DNA of 64,000 bases from Lithobates sylvaticus (GCA_028564925.1 CM053030.1:401060340-401124339); one strand, 5' to 3'. Positions 36,400 through 47,229 are shown, counted from the stretch's first letter. Notes: a model not told the origin generated them from the letters alone. Made by a program: numbers and translations.

Positions 36400-37520
36400 T
36401 TTAACCTGTTGGCTCCCCTGCTAAAATCGCTGTAGCTGTATGGCAGGTGCTTTAAGGGGTATAGGGGTATGTAGGAGCTGATGCACGTGCCCGGCGGCCG
36501 CGATGTCCGCCGGGCACCCACAATCACTCCTGAGACAGAACCGAGATCTGTCAATGTAAACAGACAGATCTCCATTCTGTCAGGGAAGAGGAGACCGATC
36601 TGCTGTTCATACTGATTATGAACAGTGATCCGTCTCCTCCCCCAGTCAGTCCATCCCCCTACAGTTAGAACACACACTGAAGGAACACATTTATCCCCTT
36701 GATCGCCCCCTAGTGTTAACCCCTTCCCTGCCAGTGACATTTATACAGTAATCAGTGGCTATTTTTAGCTCTGATCGCTGTATAAATGTCAATGGTCACA
36801 AAAAAGTGTCAAAAGTGTCTGATCTGTCCGCCACAATGTCACAGGCCCGCTACAAATCGCATATCGCTGCCATTACTAGTAAAAATAAAAAAATAAATAA
36901 AAAGGCCATAAATTTATCCCCAATTTAGTAGACGCTATAACTTTTGCACAAATTAATTAATATACGCTTATTGCAATTTTTTACCAAAAACTATTTGTAG
37001 AAGAATACATATCAAGCCTAAACTGATGAAGAAATGTATTTATTTTTTTAAATGTGGGGGATATTCATTATAACAGAAAGTAAAAAAATATTGTGGGTTA
37101 TTTACGAAAGGCAAATCCACTTTGCAATACAAGTGCAAACTACAAGTGCAAAGTGCACTTGAAATTGCACTGAAGGTGCACTTGGAAGTGCAGTCGCTGT
37201 AGATCCAAGGGGGACATGCAAGGAAAATAAAAAAAACAGCATTTTAGCTTGCACATGATTGGATGATAAAATCAGCAGAGCTTCATCTCATTTCAGATCT
37301 ACCCCTCAGTTTTACAGCGGCTGCACTTCCACGTGCACTTTCAGTGCAATTTCAAGTGCACTTTGGACTTGCAAAGTGGATTTGCCTTTCGTAAATAACC
37401 CCCACTGTGTTTCTTTCAAAACTGTAGCTTTTTTTTGTTTATAGCGCAAAAAAAGGGGAAAAAAAGAAGAAGGACATAAATTTTGTTTGGGTACAGCGTC
37501 GCACAATCATGCAATTGTCC
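36400..37520 (+). mobile_element. partial P copy carrying a hairpin MITE
   Basis: From 36700 on it follows the P tail order: GTGTCAAAAGTGTC, CGCCATTACTAGTAAAA-like, GACGCTATAACTTTTGC, TAAATTTTGTTTGGGTAC. The left part (36400-36700) is a diverged P head. A separate inverted-repeat element (37093-37404) interrupts the tail. The copy runs directly into the next P copy. Confidence 0.65.
37093..37404. mobile_element. hairpin MITE inside a P copy
   Basis: Ends GGGTTATTTACGAAAGGCAA are inverted over more than 30 bases, and further inverted blocks follow (TTGCACTGAAGGTGCACTTG against CACGTGCACTTTCAGTGCAA). Each arm is about 105 bases and the loop about 100. The arms also hold short direct repeats of AAGTGCA. 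The target duplication is uncertain. Confidence 0.75.
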
Positions 37521-37523
37521 ATT

Positions 37524-38579
37524 AAGCGCTTCCTGACCGCCCACTGCATATATACGTCAGCAGAATGGCACGGCCAGGCAAAATCACGTACGGGTACGTG
37601 GCCCTTTAATTGCCTGGCCGTGGGTCGCGCGCGCGACCCGGTCGGCAGCTCCGTGACCCCGGCCGCGGGACCAGCGGACCCGATCGCCGCTGGTGTCCCG
37701 TGATCGGGTCACAGAGCTGAAGAACGGGGAGAGGTCTGTGTAAACAAACCTCCCCCCGCGCTTCCTACTCTGCCTGTCATTTATCGGCTGTTCCCGGTCA
37801 TCGGGAAAGCCGATAAATGACGTCAGCCCCGCCCCCTGATGTAAAACAACACACACACGTCACAGCCCATAACCCCTCCCCCTCCCCTAGTGGTTAACTC
37901 TTTCACTGCATGTGTCATTTATACAGGAATCAATGCATTTAAATAGCATTGATTGCTGTATAAATGACAATGGTCCCAAAAATGTGTCAAAAATGTCCGA
38001 TGTGTCCGCCATAATGTCGCAGTCACAATAAAATTGCTGATCGCCGCCATTACTAGTAAAAAAAAAAAATAATATTAATAAAAATGCTATAAAACTATTC
38101 CCTATTTTGTAATCGCTATAACTTTTGCGCAAACCAATCAATAAGCGCTAATTTCCATTTTTTTTTACCAAAAATATGTAGAAGAATACGTATCGGCCTA
38201 AACTGAGGAAAATATTTTTTTTTTATATATTTTTGGGGATATTTATTATAGCAAAAAGCAAAAAATATTGCATTTTTTTCAAAATTGTCACTCTATTTTT
38301 GTTTATAGCGCAAAAAATAAAAACCGCAGGGGCGATCAAATACCACCAAAAGAAAGCTCTATTTGTGGTAAAAAAAGGACGCCAATTTTGTTTGGGAGCC
38401 ACGTCGCACAACCGCGCAATTGTCAGTTAAAGTGACGCAGTGCCGAATCGCAAAAAGGGGCCTGGTCCTTTGGCTGCCAATTGATCCGGGGCTGAAGTGG
38501 TTAAAATGACGCAGTGCCGTATAGCAAAAAATGGCTTGGTCATTGAGGGGGCAAATCCTTCCGGGGCTGAAGTGGTTAA
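37524..38579 (+). mobile_element. P copy with doubled right end
   Basis: The left end TTAAGCGCTTCCTGACCGCCC (37523 on) is a diverged P head. The right end GGGGCTGAAGTGG|TTAA appears twice, at 38501-38504 and 38576-38579. The extra 75 bases look like a second P right end, from a nested or partly duplicated copy. There are no long open frames. Confidence 0.75.
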
Positions 38580-39468
38580 TCTTTAACATCACAGTAACAT
38601 GCAAGCTCACAGGATTACCATGTGCCTTTTTAATTACTCAAAAAATGTATTCAGATGTAAAACAACACACACACGTCACAGCCCATAACCCCTCCCCTCC
38701 CCTAGTGGTTAACTCTTTTACTGCATGTGTCATTTATACAGGAATCAATGCATTTAAATAGCATTGATTGCTGTATAAATGACAATGGTCCCAAAAATGT
38801 GTCAAAAATGTCCGATGTGTCCGCCATAATGTCGCAGTCACAATAAAAATCGCTGATCGCCGCCATTACTAGTAAAAAAAAAAAAATATTAATAAAAATG
38901 CTATAAAACTATTCCCTATTTTGTAATCGCTATAACTTTTGCGCAAACCAATCAATAAGCGCTAATTTCCATTCTTTTTTACCAAAAATAAGTAGAAGAA
39001 TACGTATCGGCCTAAACTGAGGAAAATATTTTTTTTTTATATATTTTTGGGGATATTTATTATAGCAAAAAGCAAAAAATATTGCATTTTTTTCAAAATT
39101 GTCACTCTATTTTTGTTTATAGCGCAAAAAATAAAAACCGCAGGGGCGATCAAATACCACCAAAAGAAAGCTCTATTTGTGGTAAAAAAAGGACGCCAAT
39201 TTTGTTTGGGAGCCACGTCGCACAACCGCGCAATTGTCAGTTAAAGTGACGCAGTGCCGAATCGCAAAAAGGGGCCTGGTCCTTTGGCTGCCAATTGATC
39301 CGGGGCTGAAGTGGTTAAAATGACGCAGTGCCGTATAGCAAAAAATGGCTTGGTCATTGAGGGGGCAAATCCTTCCGGGGCTGAAGTGGTTAATCTTTAA
39401 CATTACAGTAACATGCAAGCTCACAGGATTACCATGTGCCTTTTTAATTACTCAAAAAATGTATTCAG
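37839..39468 (+). repeat. 0.8-kb tandem duplication (two near-identical copies)
   Basis: Copy 1 (37839-38654) and copy 2 (38655-39468) both run from GATGTAAAACAACACACAC to AAAAAATGTATTCAG and differ at about ten sites or fewer by eye (for example CTTTCACTG/CTTTTACTG and one-base run changes). The unit includes the P tail, both right ends and 75 bases of flank, so the duplication happened after the P insertion. Confidence 0.94.
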
Positions 39469-40864
39469 AGTGGTGCATTGTTATAGATGAAATGCTCAAA
39501 CTAAATAAAACCACTTTATTGGTCTACAGAGAGTTGTGGACGTGCTGGGTGTACCCGGCCAGGAAGAAGAAGTCATCCTGTGGGCACGTTTCAGTTCACT
39601 GAGTTTAGGAAATGCCATCACAAGCTGCACCTGATAAGATAAATATTTCAGAGAGGCGTCTGAGCTGCATGCAAATCATTTGTTTGGCAATCTGAAAACA
39701 GTATTGTGTTGTTATAAAGATTTTAGAGCATTGCCTGGAAAGGAATGGATGCGACTGCAGAAAGCTCTTGTAAAGCAAAAAGCTGAACAAATTTAGCAGT
39801 GTCTTTTTTTGTGACAAAATTTCACAAACATATTGCCACAGTAAAGAGTACATGTGATAAAGTTTGGTAAAGTTTAATTTGGGTGTAAAAATAAACATAA
39901 TGCATATGTTAAAAAAAAATCTTTCACTTTAATTAAGGATATGACCTATATTTATTATATTATTATATAAAATGCCACCAAAGTTCAAGTACATCTAAAG
40001 CCAAAACTTTTTTTTTTAGCTTTGTATAAAGTGGAGAATTGGTTAAAACCCTGTTCATGATTATTTTTTGCAGTTTTTGCATCACTGGGAGGCTCTTTGT
40101 CTTGAAACACAACAGAAAGTGAGAAGAGATCTCTCCAAATTGTCACCAGACCAAGTACCTCAGTAGAATAGCAGTTGAAGTCTAACTAAAGGTGCATATA
40201 GACTTTAGAAAAGATTTTCCTGATCTGAGAGTTCATGGTCAATAAGGGATCATTTAAATATCTGCATGACCAGTCTGGCCATGGCAGATGTCCTCAGGGT
40301 CAAGAGTTGAATGGGTAGGTTTGATTTTCCAATTTAATCAATTTTGTGTCCTGCAAAAGAGGCTGCAGCCAGAGATGTAGAGATACCCATCTTCTATTTA
40401 TAGCTACAACTGTGCACATCAAGGGTTGATTCACACCAGTAGCTGCGTTAGAATGCAGCCGCTGGTGTTCCATAGGATGACAGCAGTGACAATTTGCAGA
40501 TTGTGTTTACTTTTTTTTATCAAAGAACTTTATTGAAATGTCACACAGTGACATTTTATTAAGTTCTATTGGCCACAGTGTGGTGTAGCATTGTTGCATT
40601 GTGTAGCTCTAAAAAAAGTAGTGCATTTTTCCCTGTCTTAGGGCTCATGTACACAGGGCAGCTGGAAACATTTTCTGAATGCTGGAAACTTGACAGCTGG
40701 AAACTGACGGTGTAAAACCTCAGTTGTACAGCTTTTACATACCACGTTTATGCAAGTTTAGCAGCAATTATGAGCATTTGAGGTTAGAAGCATTTTTTAA
40801 TGATAACATCAGGAGACCCTCCCAATTGCCCACAATGCATACAAACCAAGTAAATTAATTAACT
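39469..40864. other. mostly unassigned, contains retroposon-like and MITE-like pieces
   Basis: Segment 39500-39610 (ACCACTTTATTGGTC) and segment 40515-40570 (ATCAAAGAACTTTATTGAAATG) look like retroposon 3' ends read in reverse. From 40645 a MITE-like end (TTAGGGCTCATGTACACAGG) starts and is cut by the DIRS element. The rest (39620-40430) shows nothing I can name. Confidence 0.4.
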
Positions 40865-40867
40865 ATT

Positions 40868-40972
40868 TCCTGACAGACTCCATGGCAGCCTACGTATGGG
40901 TTAATCCCGCCTCTCCTACCTCATAGGACCCCACTCCCATAAATCTTTGCTCCCAGCTAGGTACCGTGTTCC
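40868..40972 (+). repeat. DIRS left inverted terminal repeat
   Basis: Starts near CCTGACAGACTCCATGGCAG and ends GGTACCGTGTTCC. It is the inverse of 46369-46482 with only about two or three differences. Confidence 0.9.
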
Positions 40973-41791
40973 TTTTTTGTCCTCCTCCTTAGGACTAAAG
41001 AGGTAGTTCTTACCTTAAGGAGTAGTGATCCAGTCCTGGCGTTTCCCCTTGCGTTGGCGGTGAAGAGATGGCGGTATTGGAGTCCAGTTGCCCAGCTATT
41101 AGCAGGGTGGACACGGGTGATGTTGTGGTGCCCTGAAGAGCTTACTATCCAGTCATTGACTGGCAAGCGGCAATTTGGCCATTCGTCCTCGCTATTAGCA
41201 GGAGGCCTTCCATTTGATGCCCGGTCGTGCCCGCCTGTGAACGGCGCTTGGAGGGTCAGGTCGGATCGTTTTGTGCTGGATGGGTATCGTATGATTTCAT
41301 ATTCCATGGCAGCCGGTGTGTATATTTGTGTGTGTTGTTCCTGTTTGTCCTCAAGTATGGCGGCTGGAGCGCATTTGCGTTCCAGTCCGCCGCTGTTCGT
41401 CCCTACGGCGCGTGCGCACGGCCACGAGCCAGATTGAGGCTTGGCTCGCGCATGCGCGGTCCGGGCGGAACGGCGGTGGCCGCGCATGCGCGCGGACGTC
41501 GCAAGGCGGCGCACGACGACGCTCGGAGCGCCGTGACGTCATCCAGGGCGGCAAATTTAAATAGCTGTCAGATACAGCTATGCCCTGGCTTCCAGGGGAA
41601 TCTACAGACGCCGGTTCTCTTGTCCCTATAGCGATATCTGTGGAAGGTAGGCTGAGCACCCCTTTGTCCTATGCAGCAATTTGTTACTTGCTTCTGCTAT
41701 TTTGGGATGTTTATGCATTATGTCTTGCCTGCAGTCTCTGCTGTTTTTCCATTGCCATGGATGTGTCGTCGCCGCCTAGTGGTCAGCCCTT

Positions 41792-43291
41792 ATGCCGCAG
41801 GTAGGACGGAATTTTTTTTCCTCTACCTGTTTTTGCATGGGTTGTCAGGGTTATTGGGGAATTATAAAATATTTTGTTTCCTGTTCTTTTCTCAGCCCTT
41901 CTAGGTCCGATCATCATCCAGTAGCACGTGAAGAGAAATCCAGGTCACAGCGTGACCAATCAAAGTCAAGATCTTCTTCTAAACATCACACGGACAGATC
42001 AAGGTCCGGCTCTAAACATGATTCCCGCCGCCATTCCGGTCGCACGGAGAAAAAAGCCTGCTGGGGGTGTAGGGCTTATGTCCCGGAGGACAGATCTCTC
42101 TGCGAAGCATGCTACTCCAGAGCTGCGAAAGAGAGAGGTGCAGGTGACCAGCAGGTGGAAGCACTGGTCAGGAAGGTTGTGCAAGAATCTCTGGGCAGGA
42201 CAGAGTCAGCCAACATAACCATTCCCCCTTCAGCACCGGCCTCAACTGCGGACGCAGTCGAACTTGAAGTTCCGGGTCCCTCTCATGACTATCTCTCGTC
42301 AAATGGATCCTCAGATGAGGAGGTCGAGGTGGATGAATATGGAGCGGGATTCGACTTCTCTCAAGTCCCTCATTTGGTCAGGGCAGTTAAAGATGCGCTA
42401 AAATGGGAAGACCCAATAGAGATGCCCTCCAAACAAAAAAAGTATTTTAAACATCTGAAAAAAGAGCGCCCGAATTTCCCTTTCCTAAGTGAGCTTGGTG
42501 AAATCATATCTGATGAATGGGGGAAGGTGGAAAGGAAGAACTCTTTAATCACCAAAGTGGCAAAGATGTACCCATTCAAGAGTGAGGAGGTGAAATATCT
42601 GGATTCAGCCCCCCTCATTGATGCGGCGCTCATGAGATTTGTGAGACATGTCACGCTTCCACTGGAGGATACAGTGTCATTCAGAGATGGTTTGGAAAGA
42701 AAAATCGACACTGATCTCAAACGGATATATATCACTGCAGGGATGGCTTGCAAACCGGCTCTGGCACTTGCGGCTTTGTCGAAAGCCATGGAATCATGGA
42801 CAGATGACGTGGGTGCAACCCTGGGAAGTATATCCGATGACGTGGTCAGGAATTCCCCAGTGCACGAACTGAGGATGGCATCGGCTTTTCTGGGTGAGGC
42901 ATCCCTGGACATTATCCGGTTGGTATCGCGTGTCATGCTATCCTCGGTCACAGCTAAACGGGCCCTGTGGTTGCGTCCATGGGTAGCGGATCCTGCCTCC
43001 AAACAGGCATGGTGCAAAATCCCCTTTGAGGGCTCTTCCCTCTTTGGGAACAAGCTGGACTCAGCCATCACACGCGCTACCGGGGGTAAGTCAGGTTTCC
43101 TACCCCAGGATCGTCGTCTCTTGAGTCAGAGAAGAGCTCAACCTAGACAGGATCAGGAACGTGCTAGAGACGCACGTCGTTACAGACCTGGCAGGGAATT
43201 CAGGAAAAACTGGCGAAGAAATCAACCTTCAGGACTGAAGTCCACAAAGGCCACACCCTCTGGGGGTCGGGATACGTCTAAGTCCTTTTGA
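41792..43291 (+). CDS. DIRS gag-like protein frame (fossil element)
   Basis: A 499-codon frame. The N-terminal part is rich in serine, arginine and lysine (RSQRDQSKSRSSSKHH), followed by a cysteine cluster (CWGCRAYVPEDRSLCEAC), an acidic stretch and a longer folded-looking region. The tail is arginine-rich. This matches the position and composition of the gag-like first frame of DIRS elements. The true start may be an internal ATG or follow splicing, since residues 1-30 look like leader translation. Confidence 0.75.
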   Translation: MPQVGRNFFSSTCFCMGCQGYWGIIKYFVSCSFLSPSRSDHHPVAREEKSRSQRDQSKSRSSSKHHTDRSRSGSKHDSRRHSGRTEKKACWGCRAYVPEDRSLCEACYSRAAKERGAGDQQVEALVRKVVQESLGRTESANITIPPSAPASTADAVELEVPGPSHDYLSSNGSSDEEVEVDEYGAGFDFSQVPHLVRAVKDALKWEDPIEMPSKQKKYFKHLKKERPNFPFLSELGEIISDEWGKVERKNSLITKVAKMYPFKSEEVKYLDSAPLIDAALMRFVRHVTLPLEDTVSFRDGLERKIDTDLKRIYITAGMACKPALALAALSKAMESWTDDVGATLGSISDDVVRNSPVHELRMASAFLGEASLDIIRLVSRVMLSSVTAKRALWLRPWVADPASKQAWCKIPFEGSSLFGNKLDSAITRATGGKSGFLPQDRRLLSQRRAQPRQDQERARDARRYRPGREFRKNWRRNQPSGLKSTKATPSGGRDTSKSF

Positions 43292-43528
43292 TATGGAGCC
43301 TGTCCAGGTGGAGCAGGTAGGAGCACAATTACTCCGTTTCCAGCACGTCTGGGCAGCCTCGGTCCAAGATTACTGGACAGTCAAAACTATCTCTACAGGT
43401 CATACCTGGACTTTCACCGACCCACCTACACACCGCTTTATTCCCACAGTTCTACCACAGTCAGAAGAGAAATTCTATTATCCTACACGGACTCCCTGAT
43501 ATCTCAAGGGGCCGTCATTCCGGTACCA

Positions 43529-44875
43529 GTGGAAGAAAAATTTCAGGGAATATATTCTCCCCTCTTCATGGTTCTCAAAAAGAACGGGTCATGTAGACCA
43601 GTCATCGACCTAACATATATGAACTCCTTCATCCAGAAGGAGAGGTTCAAGATGGAGACTCTCTTGACCATAAGTCAAACGATTCAGCCAGGGGATTGGA
43701 TGGTCTCAGTAGACCTGAAGGATGCGTATTTTCATGTTCCAATCGCGAAGAATTTTCAGCAATACCTCAGGTTCGCAGTGGAGCAGAGACATCTCCAGTT
43801 CACCTGTCTTCCTTCCGGGCTGACAACATCGCCTCGAGTGTTCTCAAAAGTACTACTGGCAGTGGTAGCCCTAATCAGGGTCAAAGGTGTCCGGTTACAC
43901 CACTACCTGGACGATCTACTCCTGCTCTCGCAGGACAAAGACCAGCTTCTTTTACATCGGGACCAAGTTATCTCGGTCTTGACGGAGTTCGGTTGGTTGT
44001 TGAACAGGGAGAAGAGTCAGTTGGATCCGACCCAGTCCCTGATATTCCTGGGGGCGCAGTTCGACACGGTAAAGAGTACCATTTCCTTACCCATGGAGAA
44101 GATCCCGGTAATTCAAGACAGGATCCGGCTCGCCCTGGCATGTCCTCGCCTCAGGGCATCATATTGCCTCAGAGTTATCGGCACCATGGTGGCCACAGCT
44201 CCCATGGTAAAATGGGCACAGTGGAGGATGCGACCCTTCCAAAAGGGTTTTCTTCAACAATGGGTCCCAGAGTCACAAGATCACTTTGTCAGAATGACCC
44301 CGTCCATGAGGGAGTGTCTTCCATGGTGGCTTCATCAGGAGAATCTCCTCAAGTGCCACTCTATTGCACCAATCTCCTGGATCGTGGTGACGACGGATGC
44401 CAGCAACAGCGGCTGGGGAGCCCTCTGTCTATCAGAAGTAGCCCAAGGGAAATGGGACTTCCCATCTCAAGGGATAGTGTCAAATGTCTTGGAACTCCGA
44501 GCTGCTTTTCAAGCTCTTCAAGCCTTCCGTCACCTGATTTCAGGAGCTTCGGTTCTGTTGAGGTTGGACAACACGACTGCGGTAGCCTACATCAAGAGAC
44601 AAGGGGGCACACGCAGTCTAGACCTACTAGAGGAGGTCAGTCCGATTATGGTTTGGGCCCAGGCGAATTTGTTGAATCTAACAGCTGTTTACCTCCCCGG
44701 AGTCCAGAATGTCCAGGCGGACTTCCTCTCAAGAGTAGCATTGGACAACAACGAGTGGTCCCTCCACATAGAAGTGTTCAATTGGATTCTGTCTCTAGGA
44801 GTGACACCGGAAGTGGACCTCTTTGCATCACCTTGCAATGCGAAACTCGAAAAGTATTACACGAGGAATCGTTGA
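43529..44875 (+). CDS. DIRS reverse transcriptase-RNase H frame (fossil element)
   Basis: Reverse transcriptase landmarks include LKDAYFHVPI, CLPSGLTTSPRVFSK and the YLDD box (LHHYLDDLLLL). RNase H follows with VTTDASNSGWGA, VLELRAAFQAL and LRLDNTTAVAYI. This domain order is typical of DIRS and other LTR-related elements. In DIRS elements this frame often overlaps its neighbours. Confidence 0.9.
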   Translation: MEEKFQGIYSPLFMVLKKNGSCRPVIDLTYMNSFIQKERFKMETLLTISQTIQPGDWMVSVDLKDAYFHVPIAKNFQQYLRFAVEQRHLQFTCLPSGLTTSPRVFSKVLLAVVALIRVKGVRLHHYLDDLLLLSQDKDQLLLHRDQVISVLTEFGWLLNREKSQLDPTQSLIFLGAQFDTVKSTISLPMEKIPVIQDRIRLALACPRLRASYCLRVIGTMVATAPMVKWAQWRMRPFQKGFLQQWVPESQDHFVRMTPSMRECLPWWLHQENLLKCHSIAPISWIVVTTDASNSGWGALCLSEVAQGKWDFPSQGIVSNVLELRAAFQALQAFRHLISGASVLLRLDNTTAVAYIKRQGGTRSLDLLEEVSPIMVWAQANLLNLTAVYLPGVQNVQADFLSRVALDNNEWSLHIEVFNWILSLGVTPEVDLFASPCNAKLEKYYTRNR

Positions 44876-44899
44876 CCCCAAGCTTATGGGATAGATGCG

Positions 44900-46180
44900 T
44901 TGACGGACCAGTGGAGGTTTCTCAAGGCGTATGCCTTTCCCCCAGTCCCGGTCATTCTCTGTTTTTCTGTCAAGACTCCGCTGGGAAGAAGCCGAAATAA
45001 TAGCGGTAATTCCATACTGGCCCAACAGGCCATGGTTTCCTCTCCTGACGCAGCTCAGTTGTCGGGACCCAGTCCCTCTTCCTCCCAGGCCAGATCTCCT
45101 GCTACAGGGAGCATCGCTTCACCCATGTCCATCCCATCTCCACCTGATGGTCTGGTGGTTGAAAGGGAAAGGTTGACAGCCTTAGGGTGTCCTAACACAG
45201 CAATTGAAACCCTGATGAGTGCCAGGAGAGAGGGTACTAACAGAGTATACCAAAGAATTTGGGCAAGATTCGTGAGTTTCATCCCTACTGTTGGAGGTTC
45301 ATTTAAAGACCCGAAAATATCGGACATTTTGGGTTTCCTGCAGACAGGCCTGGAGTGGCCCTTGGCCGTTAGCTCTCTTAGAGTTCAGGTCTCTGCGATT
45401 TCTGCATTCACAGGCGTTGCTTGGGCAAAACATCCTCTCGTCAGGCAATTCTTTAAGGGTGCAACAAGACTCAGACCTCAGAGGAGGCCAAGATTCTCCA
45501 AGTGGGATCTTCCCCTCGTTTTGGACTTCTTTTCAGGAGAAGAATTTCGGCAAATGGATCAATTGACCATCAAAGATCTTTTTCTCAAGACAGTGTTCCT
45601 GGTGGCCATAACATCTGCCAAAAGGGTATCTGAGATCAGCTCTCTGGGTTTCAAAGAACCCTTTATCACCTTTTTTCCTGATAGGGTGGTCTTGATCCCT
45701 ATGTTGGGATCAAATCCCAAAGTGACGTCCGTCTTTCATGAGAATCAAGAAATAGTTCTCCCAACATTCCATTCACCTGATGATTCTAGTATCCATCCTC
45801 TAGATGTCGGAGAAATCCTAAGATTCTATTTGGAAGCAACGGCTCCCTTCCGGAAATCGGATTACCTTTTCATCTACTTCCAAGGGAAGAACAGAGGATT
45901 ACGTGCTTCCTCCAGATCCATATCAGCCTGGATTGTCCAGGCTATTCAAAGGGCGTATACGGCTAAGGGTCTGGTCCCTCCAGAGGCAGTGACGGCACAC
46001 TCGACTAGGAGTGTTTCAACGTCTTGGGCAGCTTCCCGTCATGTGTCTGCAGAAGTGATTTGCAAAGCAGCATCATGGTCATCGATAAATACATTTATGA
46101 CACACTATTGTGTTGAGCCAGCGGCTCTTTCCTCAGTTAATTTTGGTTTGAATGTCTTATCTGTTGACAGTGCCAATTAA
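44900..46180 (+). CDS. DIRS tyrosine recombinase frame (fossil element)
   Basis: A 426-codon frame with a phage-integrase-like SAM-like region (about 90-180) and a catalytic domain. The arginine box (TSAKRVSEISSLGF), the HxxR box (AHSTRSVSTSWA) and the terminal tyrosine (INTFMTHYCV) are all visible. In this family the recombinase replaces the DDE integrase and inserts a circular DNA copy. About the first 80 residues are low-complexity and may be non-essential. Confidence 0.88.
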   Translation: MTDQWRFLKAYAFPPVPVILCFSVKTPLGRSRNNSGNSILAQQAMVSSPDAAQLSGPSPSSSQARSPATGSIASPMSIPSPPDGLVVERERLTALGCPNTAIETLMSARREGTNRVYQRIWARFVSFIPTVGGSFKDPKISDILGFLQTGLEWPLAVSSLRVQVSAISAFTGVAWAKHPLVRQFFKGATRLRPQRRPRFSKWDLPLVLDFFSGEEFRQMDQLTIKDLFLKTVFLVAITSAKRVSEISSLGFKEPFITFFPDRVVLIPMLGSNPKVTSVFHENQEIVLPTFHSPDDSSIHPLDVGEILRFYLEATAPFRKSDYLFIYFQGKNRGLRASSRSISAWIVQAIQRAYTAKGLVPPEAVTAHSTRSVSTSWAASRHVSAEVICKAASWSSINTFMTHYCVEPAALSSVNFGLNVLSVDSAN

Positions 46181-46225
46181 AACCTTTTTTCTTTAAACCA
46201 GCAATATTTCCCACCGGGAGTGTAT

Positions 46226-46512
46226 GGCTAGTTATTTCCCATACGTAGGCTGCCATGGAGTCTGTCAGGAAAATGGAAAATTTATATCAAATACTTACCG
46301 TAATTTTCCTTTCCTGATGGACTCCATGGCAGCAGGAGTTCCCTCCCATTGCTGGAGTAGGCTAAGTTATGGAACACGGTACCTAGCTGGGAGCAAAGAT
46401 TTATGGGAGTGGGGTCCTATGAGGTAGGAGAGGCGGGATTAACCCATACGTAGGCTGCCATGGAGTCCATCAGGAAAGGAAAATTACGGTAAGTATTTGA
46501 TATAAATTTTCC
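46226..46512 (+). repeat. DIRS right inverted repeat and internal complementary region
   Basis: CATACGTAGGCTGCCATGG at 46240 is complementary to the left end, and 46275-46335 is the inverse of 46454-46512 (TTTATATCAAATACTTACCG). The block from 46369 to 46482 is the right inverted terminal repeat. The layout is the DIRS pattern in which the internal region bridges both ends. Confidence 0.88.
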
Positions 46513-46607
46513 ATTTTCAGTCATTTTGTGAGGAAAGACAGAGCAGCAGCAGAGAGAGCAGTGTGCTTGTAGATAGCCGTCTTTTTTTTTGTGTTTTCAC
46601 TATGGAT

Positions 46608-46941
46608 CATAGGTGTGCACACAGGGTTTGCCAGGTGAGCCTGGGCACACCCTAAACACCCTGTGTGGCACAGATTCCCCTCTGTTTAAAACCCTGATAT
46701 TTCATCAAGCCCCCTAATGGGGATCCTAAAAAATGTGTAAAAAAGTATAAAAAAATAAAATTGTAAAAATAATAAAAAAAAAAAACGAAATAAAAATAAA
46801 AACTAAATAACACCATTTGCTGCCCTACTGACATCAATTTCTGCCCTACTGACACCATCAGTATAGATACACATGCACATACACATATGTGTTTGAGCTT
46901 TGAGGTGCACACCCTAATTAAATAGGCTGTGCACTCCTATG
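46608..46941. mobile_element. hAT-type MITE with exact 8-bp target duplication
   Basis: CTATGGAT occurs at 46600-46607 and 46942-46949. Ends CATAGGTGTGCACAC and, from the right, CATAGGAGTGCACAG are inverted. The 334-bp interior is AT-rich and has no gene. The 8-bp duplication and CA-starting ends fit the hAT superfamily. A related end occurs near 1245-1300. Confidence 0.9.
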
Positions 46942-47229
46942 CTATGGATCCCATCATTAGCATGTGTGAGGAAATGCTCCCGATGTTGCTGTTTCTGAAG
47001 CTCTGAAGACGTAGGAAATTGCGTGAGAGGACCAGGGGTCTTTGCTACTGGACTTGTACATTGATGCAGACAACAGCATGTGGGGAAATTTTATTTTTTT
47101 CAACACAAATGCGCGTAAACACAGTTTGGCGCTGTTACAAGCATTTGACGTTTGGAATTCTGGTAAACTAGAGTCCTGAACACGATTTTTCTGCTTTCAA
47201 AAAATGCCTGTAACCTCAACTGCCTTTAA

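Larger units (their letters stand above)
40865..46512 (+). mobile_element. DIRS-type tyrosine-recombinase retrotransposon (fossil, nearly whole)
   Basis: About 5.65 kb with inverted rather than direct terminal repeats, a CpG-rich leader, a gag-like frame, a reverse transcriptase-RNase H frame and a tyrosine recombinase frame in that order. The right end also carries an internal region complementary to both outer ends, as DIRS elements use for circle formation. These parts are the diagnostic set of the family. It looks whole or nearly so, with at most one or two breaks, and the inverted ends differ little, so the insertion is probably young. It seems to have inserted in a MITE-like repeat. Confidence 0.92.

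Noticed and set aside
40957-41514. 185-codon minus-strand frame and several plus-strand frames in the CpG-rich DIRS leader
   Set aside because: They lie in GC-rich leader DNA where stop codons are rare, with no domain and low-complexity composition.
42370-43071. 233-codon minus-strand frame opposite the DIRS gag-like frame
   Set aside because: It is antisense to a better-supported frame and has no recognisable domain.
43696-45000. 434-codon frame overlapping the DIRS reverse transcriptase frame
   Set aside because: It is a different reading frame over the same DNA as the recognised enzyme, and its translation shows no known domain. It is a shadow frame.
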